Assembly (NCBI RefSeq): GCF_000178975.2
Contig: NC_015064.1
Span: 3,162,001-3,226,000, forward strand
Origin: Granulicella tundricola MP5ACTX9
GTDB taxonomy: Bacteria > Acidobacteriota > Terriglobia > Terriglobales > Acidobacteriaceae
Direction: 5' to 3'
DNA: 64,000 nucleotides
Made by a program: the position numbers and the translations under genes. The notes under the pieces are model-generated. The model had not been told where the DNA came from. It was given only the letters and a program-made list of their open reading frames with translations, and ran no database searches. This document shows, in pieces, positions 7,901 through 16,181 of the stretch; position 1 is the first letter of the stretch; every line of letters begins with the position of its first letter.

Positions 7901-10246
7901 CTATCGGACGAAACGGACGACGATCTCTGTCCCCACGGGCACCATCGTCCCCGGCAGGGGAACTTGCTCCGTTGCGAGACCGCTGCCTACAGGCTGCACG
8001 CGCAGGCCAGCAGCACCAGCCCTTTCAACGACCGCGCGAAGCGGAATGCCGCTGAACTCCGGCACGGCCACACGCTGCCCTGCATCGACTCGCACACCAC
8101 CATTGGTCAGTGCCTGCACCACAGGAACGACCTTGGGCGCGGCCAACGGACGATCCGCATTGGCGCTCTCATCGGCGATTACAGAGGTCGTGCTGCCGTT
8201 GGCATGGAACGCTTCCAGCACACTCTTTGGAAGCAGGCTCTTCAGACCGCTGGAGCGCTTCTCTTCTTCAGTCTCAACGGGCGCAGCCACAGCCAGCACC
8301 GGCTTCTCCGTCCCGCCACGCAGCGGATCGTCGGCGGGCAGGCTGTTCACATCCGCGAACATCGCGTTCAGGTCAGCGCCGTTATCGGCTGCGTCGCCGT
8401 CGAAGTCATCCTTCGCCTGCGCTGCGGCGACCTGCATCTCCTTCTGCGTCTTGAGCGGCTGATCGTGCGGCACACCCAGATACTCAAGCACCTGCTGCGC
8501 GACGCTTGCAAACACAGGAGCGCTCACAGCCGCGCCGTACAGGCTGCCCACGGTCGGCGTATCGATGATCACCGCGACCGTGATTGCAGGATTCGAGATG
8601 GGAGCCATTCCCGCGAAGCTGGCGACCAGCTTGGTGTGGCTGTACGTGTGGGTCGCCGGATCAATCTTGTTGGCCGTCCCGGTCTTGCCGCCGGAGCTGT
8701 AGCCGTTCAGCGCGGCAGCCTTACCCGTGCCCTCAACGACGATGCCGCGCATCATCTCGCGCATCTTGGCGGAGGTGATCTCCTTGATGACGCGGTGTGC
8801 GCCATCGGGCAGTACGGTTGGAAGCTGATTGGCTGGATGGAAGGCCGCGGGCTTGAGCCGCGGATCGCCCTTCATCTCGTCGGTGGACTGCAGCAGAACG
8901 TGTGGCGGCATGTACATGCCACCGTTCGCGATGGTGGAAACCATGGTCGCAAGCTGAATCGGCGTCACGCCGATCTCCTGCCCAATGGCAAGCGACATGA
9001 AGCTGGTGGCGTCCCATTTCTTGGGGGCACGCAGCAGGCCGCGCGTCTCGCTGGGCAGCTCAATACCGGTGCGGTCGCCGAAGCCGTACGACTTCATATA
9101 GTCGTAGAACTTCTGGTTGCCGAGCTTCATGGCCATCTTGGCCGCGCCCACGTCGCTTGAGCGCTCCAGCGCGTACTGCACCGTCACGCGGCCCATGCGG
9201 CCGTCCGATTTATCGTCATGCAGCGTGCGGCCCATCATGGTCATCGCGCCGCCCATGCAGTCAACGATATCGGTGGGCTCCACACCCGCGCCGTCCATCG
9301 CGGCCGAGTAGGTCACCAGCTTGAAGGTCGAACCCGGCTCATAGATATCGCTCACTGCAAGGTTCTGCAGCACACTGGCGTCCATGTGCTTGGCGTCGTT
9401 CGGATTGAAGCGCGGCGAGACCGCAAGTGCCAGAATCTGGCCCGTATGCGGGTCCTGCACGACGACCGTACCGTGCGCGGCCTTGACCTTCGCCATCTGC
9501 TCATCCAGTGCCTTCTCCGCCATGTACTGGATGTTGGCGTCGATTGAGAGCACCAGATTCTCACCCGGCTGCGGCTCGTTCTCCGTGCTGCCCAGCGCGT
9601 GGCGCTTGGCGTCGAGCGCGGTCAGCATGTGCCCGGAGACGCCGTGCATATCATCGTCGAACTGAAGCTCCAGCCCGCCGAGCCCGGCGTCGTCCGTCCC
9701 CACATAACCAAGGACGTGCGCGGCCAGCTCGTTGTTGGGATAGAAGCGCTTGAACTCCTTCTGGAAGTAGACGCCCTTCAGGTTCAGCTCACGCACGCGC
9801 TGCGCCGTCTCCGCACTGACGCGGCGTGCGACCCACGCAAAGCCATGCGAGGCATTGAAGCGCGCGTTCATCTGGTGCTGCGAGGTGAAGTTATCGGTGG
9901 GGTCCGTGTGGACCAGGCGTGCGAGCATCTGCGACGCCTCCTCGCGATTCTCGCCAAGCTCACTGGGCACCGCGTAGATGCTGTCCACCTGCACGGTCAG
10001 CGCAAGCTCTTTGAGGTTGCGGTCATACAGCACACCGCGGCGCGGAGCCACCTCAAACGATCCCTGCTGCTGCCGTGCCGCCAGGCTCACCCACTTGTGA
10101 TTCTGGTAGACCTGCAGCCAGACCAGCCGCAGCGCAATCGCCAACATCCAGACGATAAAGGCCAGGGCAACATAGGCAAACCGCTTCCGTTGAATGGGAG
10201 CGGTGAGTGTCTGCCTCGGCTGCCTTGGCGCGTTATTCGGTTGCAT
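7901..10246 (-). CDS. ftsI: Septal peptidoglycan transpeptidase (PBP2/FtsI) with C-terminal PASTA domain
   Basis: Class B penicillin-binding protein of about 780 residues that cross-links septal peptidoglycan with FtsW. It has a cytoplasmic tail, one TM helix (about 25-47, FAYVALAFIVWMLAIALRLVW), a pedestal domain, then the transpeptidase. Catalytic motifs are SxxK (S308-K311 in EPGSTFK), SSD at 365-367, and KTGT at 523-526, counted from an upstream GTG at 10252. The last 65 residues (VAVPEFSGIPLRAVVERAG to TEIVVRFV) form one PASTA domain, which proteobacterial FtsI lacks. The ATG at 10246 is chosen because AGGGTGGGG lies just upstream. Confidence 0.95.
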   Translation of the reverse strand: MQPNNAPRQPRQTLTAPIQRKRFAYVALAFIVWMLAIALRLVWLQVYQNHKWVSLAARQQQGSFEVAPRRGVLYDRNLKELALTVQVDSIYAVPSELGENREEASQMLARLVHTDPTDNFTSQHQMNARFNASHGFAWVARRVSAETAQRVRELNLKGVYFQKEFKRFYPNNELAAHVLGYVGTDDAGLGGLELQFDDDMHGVSGHMLTALDAKRHALGSTENEPQPGENLVLSIDANIQYMAEKALDEQMAKVKAAHGTVVVQDPHTGQILALAVSPRFNPNDAKHMDASVLQNLAVSDIYEPGSTFKLVTYSAAMDGAGVEPTDIVDCMGGAMTMMGRTLHDDKSDGRMGRVTVQYALERSSDVGAAKMAMKLGNQKFYDYMKSYGFGDRTGIELPSETRGLLRAPKKWDATSFMSLAIGQEIGVTPIQLATMVSTIANGGMYMPPHVLLQSTDEMKGDPRLKPAAFHPANQLPTVLPDGAHRVIKEITSAKMREMMRGIVVEGTGKAAALNGYSSGGKTGTANKIDPATHTYSHTKLVASFAGMAPISNPAITVAVIIDTPTVGSLYGAAVSAPVFASVAQQVLEYLGVPHDQPLKTQKEMQVAAAQAKDDFDGDAADNGADLNAMFADVNSLPADDPLRGGTEKPVLAVAAPVETEEEKRSSGLKSLLPKSVLEAFHANGSTTSVIADESANADRPLAAPKVVPVVQALTNGGVRVDAGQRVAVPEFSGIPLRAVVERAGAAGLRVQPVGSGLATEQVPLPGTMVPVGTEIVVRFVR

Positions 10247-10278
10247 CCCCACCCTGCCTGCTTCTGATTTCTAAAACA

Positions 10279-10806
10279 CTAACGAGAGAGAACGCCCGAT
10301 GCCGGAACCGCAACCTCAGCGTAGGCCGGGGCGTTAACTTCCTGCCCGGTGAAGCCGTCGTTGCGGATGATCTGTCCGGGCGCGGGTGCGTCCAGACCAA
10401 GCTGCTTGGCGATCGTAACGATCCGGCCCGGCTGCGTGAGCTGCGCCTCGTTCAGACGGAGATCGCGATTCTTCTCCTGCAGCACGGCCACCTGCGTCTT
10501 CTGCGCCTCAATCTTGTAGCCAACCTCGATCGACGAGAAGTGCTGGTACACATAAACCATGCAGAGCGAAAAGAGTACGGTCATGGCCACGGTGAACAGG
10601 CGCATCTCACGCCGGCGCTCCGGGTCGTCCGCCTTCACGATGCGGCTGTTATCGATGTGCTTGGTGAAGAAGACCTCAGGCGTCGGTCCACGGCGAGCGC
10701 GGCGCTGCGCCTCAAAGCGCTCTGCATTGCGCTCCGCCACGGACTGGGCACGCCCCCGTGCCGCCCTGGTTCCCATCGCCTCGATCCCCACCGTCATCGT
10801 CGCCAT
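10279..10806 (-). CDS. ftsL: FtsL-like cell division protein
   Basis: A 175-residue bitopic protein. It has a basic cytoplasmic N-terminus of about 68 residues, one TM segment at about 69-88 (RLFTVAMTVLFSLCMVYVYQ), and a periplasmic coiled coil at about 93-122 (VGYKIEAQKTQVAVLQEKNRDLRL). This topology and its position just upstream of ftsI identify it as FtsL, which bridges FtsB/FtsQ to FtsWI. The cytoplasmic part is longer than in E. coli FtsL (about 121 residues in total). Sequence conservation in this family is low, so the assignment rests mainly on topology and synteny. Confidence 0.8.
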   Translation of the reverse strand: MATMTVGIEAMGTRAARGRAQSVAERNAERFEAQRRARRGPTPEVFFTKHIDNSRIVKADDPERRREMRLFTVAMTVLFSLCMVYVYQHFSSIEVGYKIEAQKTQVAVLQEKNRDLRLNEAQLTQPGRIVTIAKQLGLDAPAPGQIIRNDGFTGQEVNAPAYAEVAVPASGVLSR

Positions 10807-11022
10807 TGTCCTACCCTCGTGTACGTCTTCTTTCTGAACTCTTGCCCCTTCTCAGTACGATCCGGGCCGGGATCGTTAGTGGAGGAGGGGACTGTTTGGA
10901 GCAAGTTGTCTTTCGCCTGAAAGCACGGTGGGACAACCCCGGCCCGATCTCATGTCATCCTTGAATTGTGTGTTAATCATTGCACTAATAACTGTGCAAT
11001 GAAACCGCATTTCAAGGCCGTT
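10807..11022. other. Non-coding gap within the dcw cluster, with two perfect hairpins
   Basis: These 216 bases separate rsmH from ftsL, whereas neighbouring genes are only a few to 41 bases apart. No convincing small gene is seen. Two perfect inverted repeats lie here: ACGATCC/GGATCGT around 6 bases (10857-10876) and CATTGCAC/GTGCAATG around 8 bases (10978-11001). Neither is followed by a clear T tract on the minus strand. They may be processing, attenuation or promoter-associated structures. Confidence 0.5.
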
Positions 11023-11916
11023 CTAAACTTTTTCCAGAGCCCTCAGCTTCGCGCTGCGCGACCTTGGATTCCGAAGCGATTCCTGCTCCGCGGCGATGAC
11101 CGGCTTTTTGGTCAGCACCGTAAACTTCTTGTCCCGGCCCAGCTCACGGAACGCATCCTTGACCAATCGGTCCTCCAGGCTGTGGAAGCTGATCATCACC
11201 AGCCTGCCGCCCGGCTTCAGCAGAGATCCCGCGCTCTTCAGCAGCGATTGAATCTCTCCCAGTTCGTCATTAACCCTCATTCGGATTGCCTGAAAGGTGC
11301 GCGTTGCGGGATGAATCTTGTCGCCTTTCATTGGAGGGGCCGCGGCCGATATGATTCGAGCCAGTTCCGCTGTCGTCGATATCGGCCGGGCCCTGACAAT
11401 GGCTCTGGCGATTCTCCGCGACCTCCTTTCCTCTCCGAATTCGTAAATAAGGTCGGCGAGCTCGTTTTCGTCTTCCTCATTTACCACTTGACCGGCCGTC
11501 TCCCCGCTCCGCGTGTCCATCCGCATGTCGAGCGGTCCATCCGACCGAAAACTAAACCCTCTGTGCGCCTCATCCAACTGCATGCTGCTGACGCCAAAGT
11601 CCGCCAGCAAACCGTCCAGGCTGCCCTTGGCGATCGCGTCGCCGGCCTCCGAGAACGCTCTCGGCTCAAACTGCACCGTCGGCATCTCCGCCCCAAGCTC
11701 TTCCTTCAGGGCTTCCAACCGGGCCTGCGCCTTGCTCATCGCATCCGGGTCACGGTCGAAGGCAATCAGCTTGCCCTGCCCGCCCAACTTCTTCGCAATC
11801 GCGGAAGAGTGGCCGCCCAGTCCCAGCGTGGCGTCTACATACACGCCGCCAGGCCGCACATTCAGGTACTCCAAAGCTTCTTCTAAAAGAACCGGCACAT
11901 GCTGCTGTGGCGTCAT
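11023..11916 (-). CDS. rsmH: 16S rRNA (cytosine1402-N4)-methyltransferase
   Basis: Cytoplasmic SAM-dependent methyltransferase (MraW family), about 297 residues. It shows HVPVLLEEALEYL at the N-terminus, the SAM loop DATLGLGGHS at 28-37, LLADFGVSSMQLD, and the C-terminal GGRLVMISFHSLEDRLVK. The ATG at 11916 is chosen because AGGGGAG lies just upstream and family members start close to this point. A TTG at 11949, 4 bases after the mraZ stop, would add 11 residues. It is the second gene of the mraZ operon. Confidence 0.95.
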   Translation of the reverse strand: MTPQQHVPVLLEEALEYLNVRPGGVYVDATLGLGGHSSAIAKKLGGQGKLIAFDRDPDAMSKAQARLEALKEELGAEMPTVQFEPRAFSEAGDAIAKGSLDGLLADFGVSSMQLDEAHRGFSFRSDGPLDMRMDTRSGETAGQVVNEEDENELADLIYEFGEERRSRRIARAIVRARPISTTAELARIISAAAPPMKGDKIHPATRTFQAIRMRVNDELGEIQSLLKSAGSLLKPGGRLVMISFHSLEDRLVKDAFRELGRDKKFTVLTKKPVIAAEQESLRNPRSRSAKLRALEKV

Positions 11917-11952
11917 GCGCTCCCCTGAGGGTGTTTCGTGCTCGTTCAACTG

Positions 11953-12387
11953 CTAAAGTCCAAACTCTGCGAGTGCTGCCATGTCTTGCATCGAAAGCGG
12001 CGCCTTCACCATCTCGGCCTTGAAGTCGTCATGGTTCACGACCTCCAGGATTCCCTGCTTACCCAGCACAACCACTTCGCCATCCACCCGGGCCGACTCC
12101 CGCAGAATCTGCGGCAACAGCACCCGGCCCTGCGTGTCCATCTCCACCATCTGGCCGTAGTAGCTCGTCACGTCCAGAAACTTGATCTTTGCCACGGAGG
12201 TCGAAGGCATCTTCGCCAGAACCTCCTCCTTCTTCTCCCATTCGGCGATCGGGTAAAGCTGCGCCCGCTTGCCGTCCAGGCTGGTCACGTAAAACTCCTG
12301 CTTTTCGGGAAACTCGCGCTTGAAGTCAGCCGGAATCTTCAACCGGCCCTTCTCGTCCACGCGCGCTGGGTGGTTTCCCCGAAACAT
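11953..12387 (-). CDS. mraZ: Transcriptional regulator MraZ
   Basis: A 144-residue MraZ with two AbrB-like SpoVT domains, beginning MFRGNHPARVDEKGRLKIP. The second domain contains the paired signature DTQGRVLLPQILRE. MraZ oligomerises as a ring and represses the dcw operon by binding short direct repeats upstream of its own gene. Such repeats are visible here at 12481-12520. This is the first gene of the cluster. Confidence 0.96.
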   Translation of the reverse strand: MFRGNHPARVDEKGRLKIPADFKREFPEKQEFYVTSLDGKRAQLYPIAEWEKKEEVLAKMPSTSVAKIKFLDVTSYYGQMVEMDTQGRVLLPQILRESARVDGEVVVLGKQGILEVVNHDDFKAEMVKAPLSMQDMAALAEFGL

Positions 12388-12826
12388 CGTTTTCTAACCC
12401 CGTTTGGCGGTGAACCTTGGTGGGTTCTTCCCAGAGTTGCCTGGGAGGGGTAGACTTTGCTCAGTTCAGCTTGAAGTCGCTCCCTTTTGCTCCACTTTGT
12501 TCCACTGCCATCCACATAGTTACTTGTGGCTTGCGCGGTGTAAAGGACTAAGTTGGGGAATCCGGAAGAATAACGTGGGCGAATTGTGGAAAAAACAGCC
12601 GGCAGGGTGGATGCCTGTGCAAAGCACTACAGGTAGTGTTAGCTCGGTTGGTTCAGGGCGAATTGGTTACTTGTTTGGCTGAAACCGATCTGATAAGCGA
12701 AGTAAAAGCGAAAGTCGCCGACGCAATCCCACATTGGTGTTAGTCGATTTCAGTCTGTCATTGCTGGAATCGGGTGAGCCAATCGCCATTGGGAAAGAGC
12801 AAAGCGGGCGTCAACTCCGGTATTGC
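12388..12826. other. Upstream region of mraZ, no gene seen
   Basis: About 440 bases lie between the mraZ start and the end of the DUF2127 gene. The part nearest mraZ holds the MraZ operator and must hold the dcw promoter. A TTTACA with a poor -10 follows on the minus strand near 12520-12545, but it is not convincing. The remaining 280 bases contain no recognisable gene or RNA; RNase P RNA, which sits near mraZ in some bacteria, was looked for and not seen. Confidence 0.5.
12481..12520 (-). promoter_or_regulatory. MraZ box: four direct repeats with 10-bp period
   Basis: On the plus strand four consecutive decamers begin TCCC, TCCA, TCCA, TCCA at 12481, 12491, 12501 and 12511. On the minus strand this reads as GTGGA, GTGGA, GTGGA and GGGA separated by 5 bases, about 95-135 bases upstream of mraZ. 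E. coli MraZ binds TGGGN repeats with 5-base spacers, so spacing and core match the known operator type. Autorepression of the dcw operon is expected. Confidence 0.8.
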
Positions 12827-13378
12827 CTATTCCCTGTCCGCAGCCTCAACCCGGCTTTGCTTCTTGCGTTGCAGAAGCCAGATGAGGTATCCGAGAACGG
12901 CCAGGTTGGTCGCCAGCAGGCCGAAGCGGAACAGGCTGGCACGGCGCACCAGCTCAAACAGCTCCCACGGCAGGAACGAGATGGTCAGGAGCAGCGTCAG
13001 GTACTCCGCCCAGACCTTCTTCAGCAGCAGCCCGATGCCTTCCGTCAAAGCCAGGCCCGAGTAGCCGAAGGTGAAGAACTCAATCCGCCGCATGGTGTGT
13101 GCGTCGACCAGGTCCACCTTCTCCAGCAGGAGTTGCACAATACGGCCTTCCGGGTCGCGTTTCAGCGCCATAGCCAGCCGGATGACCTCATCGCTGAGGT
13201 TCTTGTTCATGAAGTGGATGACGCCCAGGCCGGCGCAGAAGAAGAACAGCGCCTTGCTGAGTTTGAACAGGCCAATCAGCAGCAGACCGTTGTCATGCAG
13301 GCTGGGACGATCTTCCGTCGCGGCTGCCTCGGTCTCCCGCTCGTTTTGTAGGACCTCTTCACTCATTCTGTTCGACAT
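12827..13378 (-). CDS. DUF2127 membrane protein
   Basis: About 183 residues with three or four hydrophobic segments (GLLLIGLFKLSKALFFFCAGLGVIHFM; FFTFGYSGLALTEGIGLLL; YLTLLLTISFLPWELFELV; LFRFGLLATNLAVLGYLIWLL). This pattern matches the DUF2127 family of small inner-membrane proteins, whose function is unknown. The ATG at 13378 is chosen because AGGTGG lies 5 bases upstream; a GTG at 13384 is the alternative. It runs in the same direction as mraZ but is separated by 439 bases. Confidence 0.75.
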   Translation of the reverse strand: MSNRMSEEVLQNERETEAAATEDRPSLHDNGLLLIGLFKLSKALFFFCAGLGVIHFMNKNLSDEVIRLAMALKRDPEGRIVQLLLEKVDLVDAHTMRRIEFFTFGYSGLALTEGIGLLLKKVWAEYLTLLLTISFLPWELFELVRRASLFRFGLLATNLAVLGYLIWLLQRKKQSRVEAADRE

Positions 13379-13634
13379 ATCCACCTAGTCCAGTTGACGG
13401 TCTCACCCGCCAATTGTCAACGCAACCACAGAAGGGTGGGATCAAGTTTCATATCGGCATCAATTCATAAATAGTGTAGGCAACCCGTCCGCCGCGCAAT
13501 TTTTTTCTACATCACACTTCCTGTATCGCAATCCATCTTCTTACAGACCTCGTAGAGATGATTGAACGCCTTGATGGAACGACGGAGATCGAGGCGAAGT
13601 TTAGAACACACGCACTCAAAGGACGAACACGACT

Positions 13635-14201
13635 ATGAATCTCAAGAAGACCTTCCTCGCCTCTATGGCAGCAGCCGTTCTCGCCGCAACCTCCTTCAGC
13701 GCAGTTGCCCAGAAGGCTGACCCCACCGTTGGCGGCGCGGCCATGTACGCCAACAAGACCATCGTTCAGAATGCGATCGCCTCCCCCATTCACACCACCC
13801 TCGTCGCAGCCGTCAAGGCCGCAGGCCTGGTCGATACCCTCAGCGGCCCCGGTCCCTTCACCGTCTTCGCACCCACCGATGATGCCTTCGCCAAGCTGCC
13901 TGCCGGCACCGTCGATACGCTCGTCAAGCCTGAGAACAAGGACACGCTGGTCAAGATCCTGACCTACCACGTCGTCCCCGGCAAGATCGACTCCAAGAAG
14001 CTCGCCAAGGACATCAAAAAGGGCGGCGGCAAGACCATGCTGAAGACCGTTCAGGGTGAAGAGCTCACGTTCATGATGCCTTCGCCTGGCATGATCACCA
14101 TCACCGATGCCAAGGGCGGCGTCTCCAACATCACCACCGCAGACGTGTACCAGTCGAACGGCGTCATTCACGTCATCGACACCGTTCTGATGCCCAACTA
14201 A
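13635..14201 (+). CDS. Secreted fasciclin (FAS1) domain protein
   Basis: A 188-residue exported protein with signal peptide MNLKKTFLASMAAAVLAATS ending near AVAQ, followed by a single FAS1 domain. The H1 box VFAPTDDAFAKLPAGTVD, ILTYHVVPGK, and the H2 region GVIHVIDTVLMPN are clear. FAS1 domains mediate adhesion or protein-protein contact; bacterial single-domain forms are periplasmic or secreted. It is monocistronic and followed by a strong terminator. Confidence 0.93.
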   Translation: MNLKKTFLASMAAAVLAATSFSAVAQKADPTVGGAAMYANKTIVQNAIASPIHTTLVAAVKAAGLVDTLSGPGPFTVFAPTDDAFAKLPAGTVDTLVKPENKDTLVKILTYHVVPGKIDSKKLAKDIKKGGGKTMLKTVQGEELTFMMPSPGMITITDAKGGVSNITTADVYQSNGVIHVIDTVLMPN

Positions 14202-14226
14202 GCACGCTTCACTCCCCGCATCATCA

Positions 14227-14262
14227 AACGCCTCCCGATCCGAGCGGGAGGCGTTCTTTTTT
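14227..14262 (+). terminator. Rho-independent terminator of the fasciclin gene
   Basis: A perfect 11-bp stem (AACGCCTCCCG / CGGGAGGCGTT) with a 7-base loop is followed by CTTTTTT, 26 bases after the fasciclin stop. Confidence 0.92.
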
Positions 14263-14287
14263 GCCCGAAACCCATACACTGACGTTG

Positions 14288-15064
14288 ATGCTTCGTACCG
14301 TCCAAGCCACGCGCTACGTGCTCCCACTCCGGGAGGGCGGCTCCCTGCCCGCCATCGTGGAAGCGGACGACCAGGGCCTGTACGTCGTCAAGTTTCGCGG
14401 TGCAGGCCAGGGAGCATTGGCGCTCGTTGCTGAACTTGTGGCGGGAGAGATTGCACGCGCTCTCGGACTTACGGTGCCGGAGCTCGTCTTCATCGAGGTC
14501 GATCCCATCCTCGGGCGCAACGATCCCGATGCGGAGATACGTTATCTCCTCAAGGCCAGCGCAGGCCTGAACCTCGCGCTCGACTACCTGCCCGGCTCCA
14601 TGATGTTCGATCCCGCCGCAGGCAACACCGCCTCCGCGGAGATCGCGTCCATGGCCGTATGGTTCGACGCCTTCGTGCAGAATGTCGATCGCACGGCGCG
14701 CAACGCCAACCTGTTGCTCTGGCACCGCAAGCTCCACTTCATCGACCACGGCGCGGCCCTCTTCTTCCATCACAACTGGCCCACCGCTCCAGCCAAGGCT
14801 GAGTCGCTATTCGCTGAGTCGCAACACCACGTCCTCCTGCCCTGGGCCACGGAGATAGGAGCCGCAGGCACCAAAGCCCGCGGCATCATCACGTCTGAGC
14901 TACTGCAAAACATCCTCAGCTTCGTGCCGGATGCATGGCTCGAGTCTGAAGAAGCCACCGCCAGTGAGCGCCGCACAGCATACGTCGAATACCTCACCCG
15001 CCGCCTGCAGGCCGCAAGCATCTTTGAAGAGGAGGCGATCCATGCACACCAACGCCTCCTTTGA
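14288..15064 (+). CDS. HipA-like kinase domain protein
   Basis: About 258 residues from MLRTVQATRYVLPLREGGS. It contains SLPAIVEADDQGLYVVKF (nucleotide-binding strand with Lys), LVAELVAGEIARALGL, and a catalytic/metal section FDAFVQNVDRTARNANLL...LHFIDHGAALFF. The D..R..N and IDHG signatures match the HipA-like kinase family that occurs next to DUF3037, not full-length HipA toxins (about 440 residues). It may phosphorylate a protein; the target is unknown. An upstream in-frame ATG at 14261 sits inside the terminator T tract and is unlikely. The DUF3037 gene overlaps its 3' end. Confidence 0.8.
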   Translation: MLRTVQATRYVLPLREGGSLPAIVEADDQGLYVVKFRGAGQGALALVAELVAGEIARALGLTVPELVFIEVDPILGRNDPDAEIRYLLKASAGLNLALDYLPGSMMFDPAAGNTASAEIASMAVWFDAFVQNVDRTARNANLLLWHRKLHFIDHGAALFFHHNWPTAPAKAESLFAESQHHVLLPWATEIGAAGTKARGIITSELLQNILSFVPDAWLESEEATASERRTAYVEYLTRRLQAASIFEEEAIHAHQRLL

Positions 15065-15425
15065 TTACGCCGTCCTGCGTGTGGTCCCGCGCGTGGAACG
15101 TGGCGAGTTCATCAACGTAGGAGTCATCCTCCTCTGCCGTGAGAAACGCTTCCTCGGCGCAAAGGTTCACGTCGATGAGCAGCGTCTCCGCGCCCTCTGG
15201 CCACAGCTCGATCTCGACGCCATCCGCGAGCATATCGAAGCCGTCAACCGCATCTGCACGGGCGACGAGTCAGCCGGCCCCATCGCAAAGCTCTCGCAGA
15301 GCGAGCGCTTCCACTGGCTCACCTCCCCGCGCAGCACCGTCATGCAGACCTCACCCGTCCATACCGGCCTCTGCACAGAAACAGAAGCCCTCCTCGACCG
15401 CCTCTACCATCAGCTAGTCGGCTGA
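15042..15425 (+). CDS. DUF3037 protein, partner of the HipA-like kinase
   Basis: A 127-residue protein starting MHTNASFDYAVLRVVPRVER, containing GEFINVGVILLCREKRFLGAKV and LYHQLVG, as in DUF3037. The start is fixed by GAGGAGG 9 bases upstream. The gene overlaps the kinase gene by 23 bases, so expression is coupled. From memory DUF3037 proteins are regularly encoded beside HipA-like kinases, which suggests they form a functional pair. Molecular function is unknown. Confidence 0.82.
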   Translation: MHTNASFDYAVLRVVPRVERGEFINVGVILLCREKRFLGAKVHVDEQRLRALWPQLDLDAIREHIEAVNRICTGDESAGPIAKLSQSERFHWLTSPRSTVMQTSPVHTGLCTETEALLDRLYHQLVG

Positions 15426-15430
15426 CTGCA

Positions 15431-16117
15431 TTACATCTCCGACCACTGCCTCAGCAGGTTGTGATAAACCCCCGTCAACTGCACCGCAGAAGCCTTGACT
15501 TCATCACCTTCAACCCCCGCAAGCCTCTGGATTGAGCTATCCAGATCGAACAGCAGAGTCCTCTGCGCGTCATGGCGCACCATGCTCTGAATCCAGAAGA
15601 AGCTGCTCACCCGGTTGCCGCGCGTGACAGGCTCAACGCGATGCAGACTCGTCGCCGGATACAACACCATGTGACCTGCAGGCAGCTTCACCTTGTGCTC
15701 GCCATAAGAGTCTTCAACAACAAGCTCCCCACCGTCATACTCATCCGGCTCCGTCAGAAACAGCGTCGCGGAGAGATCCGTCCTGATCCTCTGGCCCGTA
15801 GTCGAAACCTGCCGGATCGCCGTATCCACATGCGTCCCGAACGTTTGGCCGCCCGCGTAGCTATTGAACATCGGAGGAAACACCCGCAACGGCAGTGCGG
15901 CAGACATGAAGCGCGGACTCCTTGCCAGTCCTGTCAGCACCATCTCGCCGACGGCGTTCGCCTCAGCCGTCCCTTCCTTCACCTGAGCATTGCGCTTCAC
16001 TTCACTGGCCTGGTAGCCGGCGGTCACGCGCCCATCCACCCACTCGGCCCCGGCAAGCACACGGCGCGCCTCGTTCACTAACTCCTTGGTCAACACATCT
16101 TCAATCGCAAGCAGCAT
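15431..16117 (-). CDS. PKHD-type Fe(II)/2-oxoglutarate hydroxylase (PiuC/YbiX family)
   Basis: A 228-residue enzyme with the double-stranded beta-helix ligands H96 and D98 (FGTHVDTA), H159 (SLHRVEPV) and the 2-oxoglutarate arginine R169 ([10 protein letters not shown]). Length and motifs match PiuC/YbiX, which is commonly encoded beside TonB-dependent catecholate/siderophore receptors, as here. The substrate is unknown. Its start follows a hairpin and T tract by only a few bases, with GGAGAG as ribosome site, so expression probably depends on read-through from the receptor gene or a nearby promoter. Confidence 0.93.
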   Translation of the reverse strand: MLLAIEDVLTKELVNEARRVLAGAEWVDGRVTAGYQASEVKRNAQVKEGTAEANAVGEMVLTGLARSPRFMSAALPLRVFPPMFNSYAGGQTFGTHVDTAIRQVSTTGQRIRTDLSATLFLTEPDEYDGGELVVEDSYGEHKVKLPAGHMVLYPATSLHRVEPVTRGNRVSSFFWIQSMVRHDAQRTLLFDLDSSIQRLAGVEGDEVKASAVQLTGVYHNLLRQWSEM

Positions 16118-16130
16118 TTCTCTCTCCGAA

Positions 16131-16166
16131 TAAAAAACCGAGCCTCAGCCTACGCTGAAAGCTCGG
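16131..16166 (-). terminator. Intrinsic terminator/attenuator between receptor and hydroxylase
   Basis: On the minus strand a stem pairing CCGAGC and part of TCAGC with GCTGA and GCTCGG (a small internal bulge) is followed by six T residues. It lies 15 bases after the receptor stop and immediately before the hydroxylase ribosome site. Confidence 0.8.
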
Positions 16167-16181
16167 GCACAAAATTCGTTC

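Noticed and set aside
7257-8462. 401-codon plus-strand frame across murE and ftsI
   Set aside because: Crosses the junction of two certain genes and shows no domain.
12521-12826. Possible RNase P RNA or other structural RNA upstream of mraZ
   Set aside because: None of the conserved RNase P blocks could be found; only short weak stems are present.
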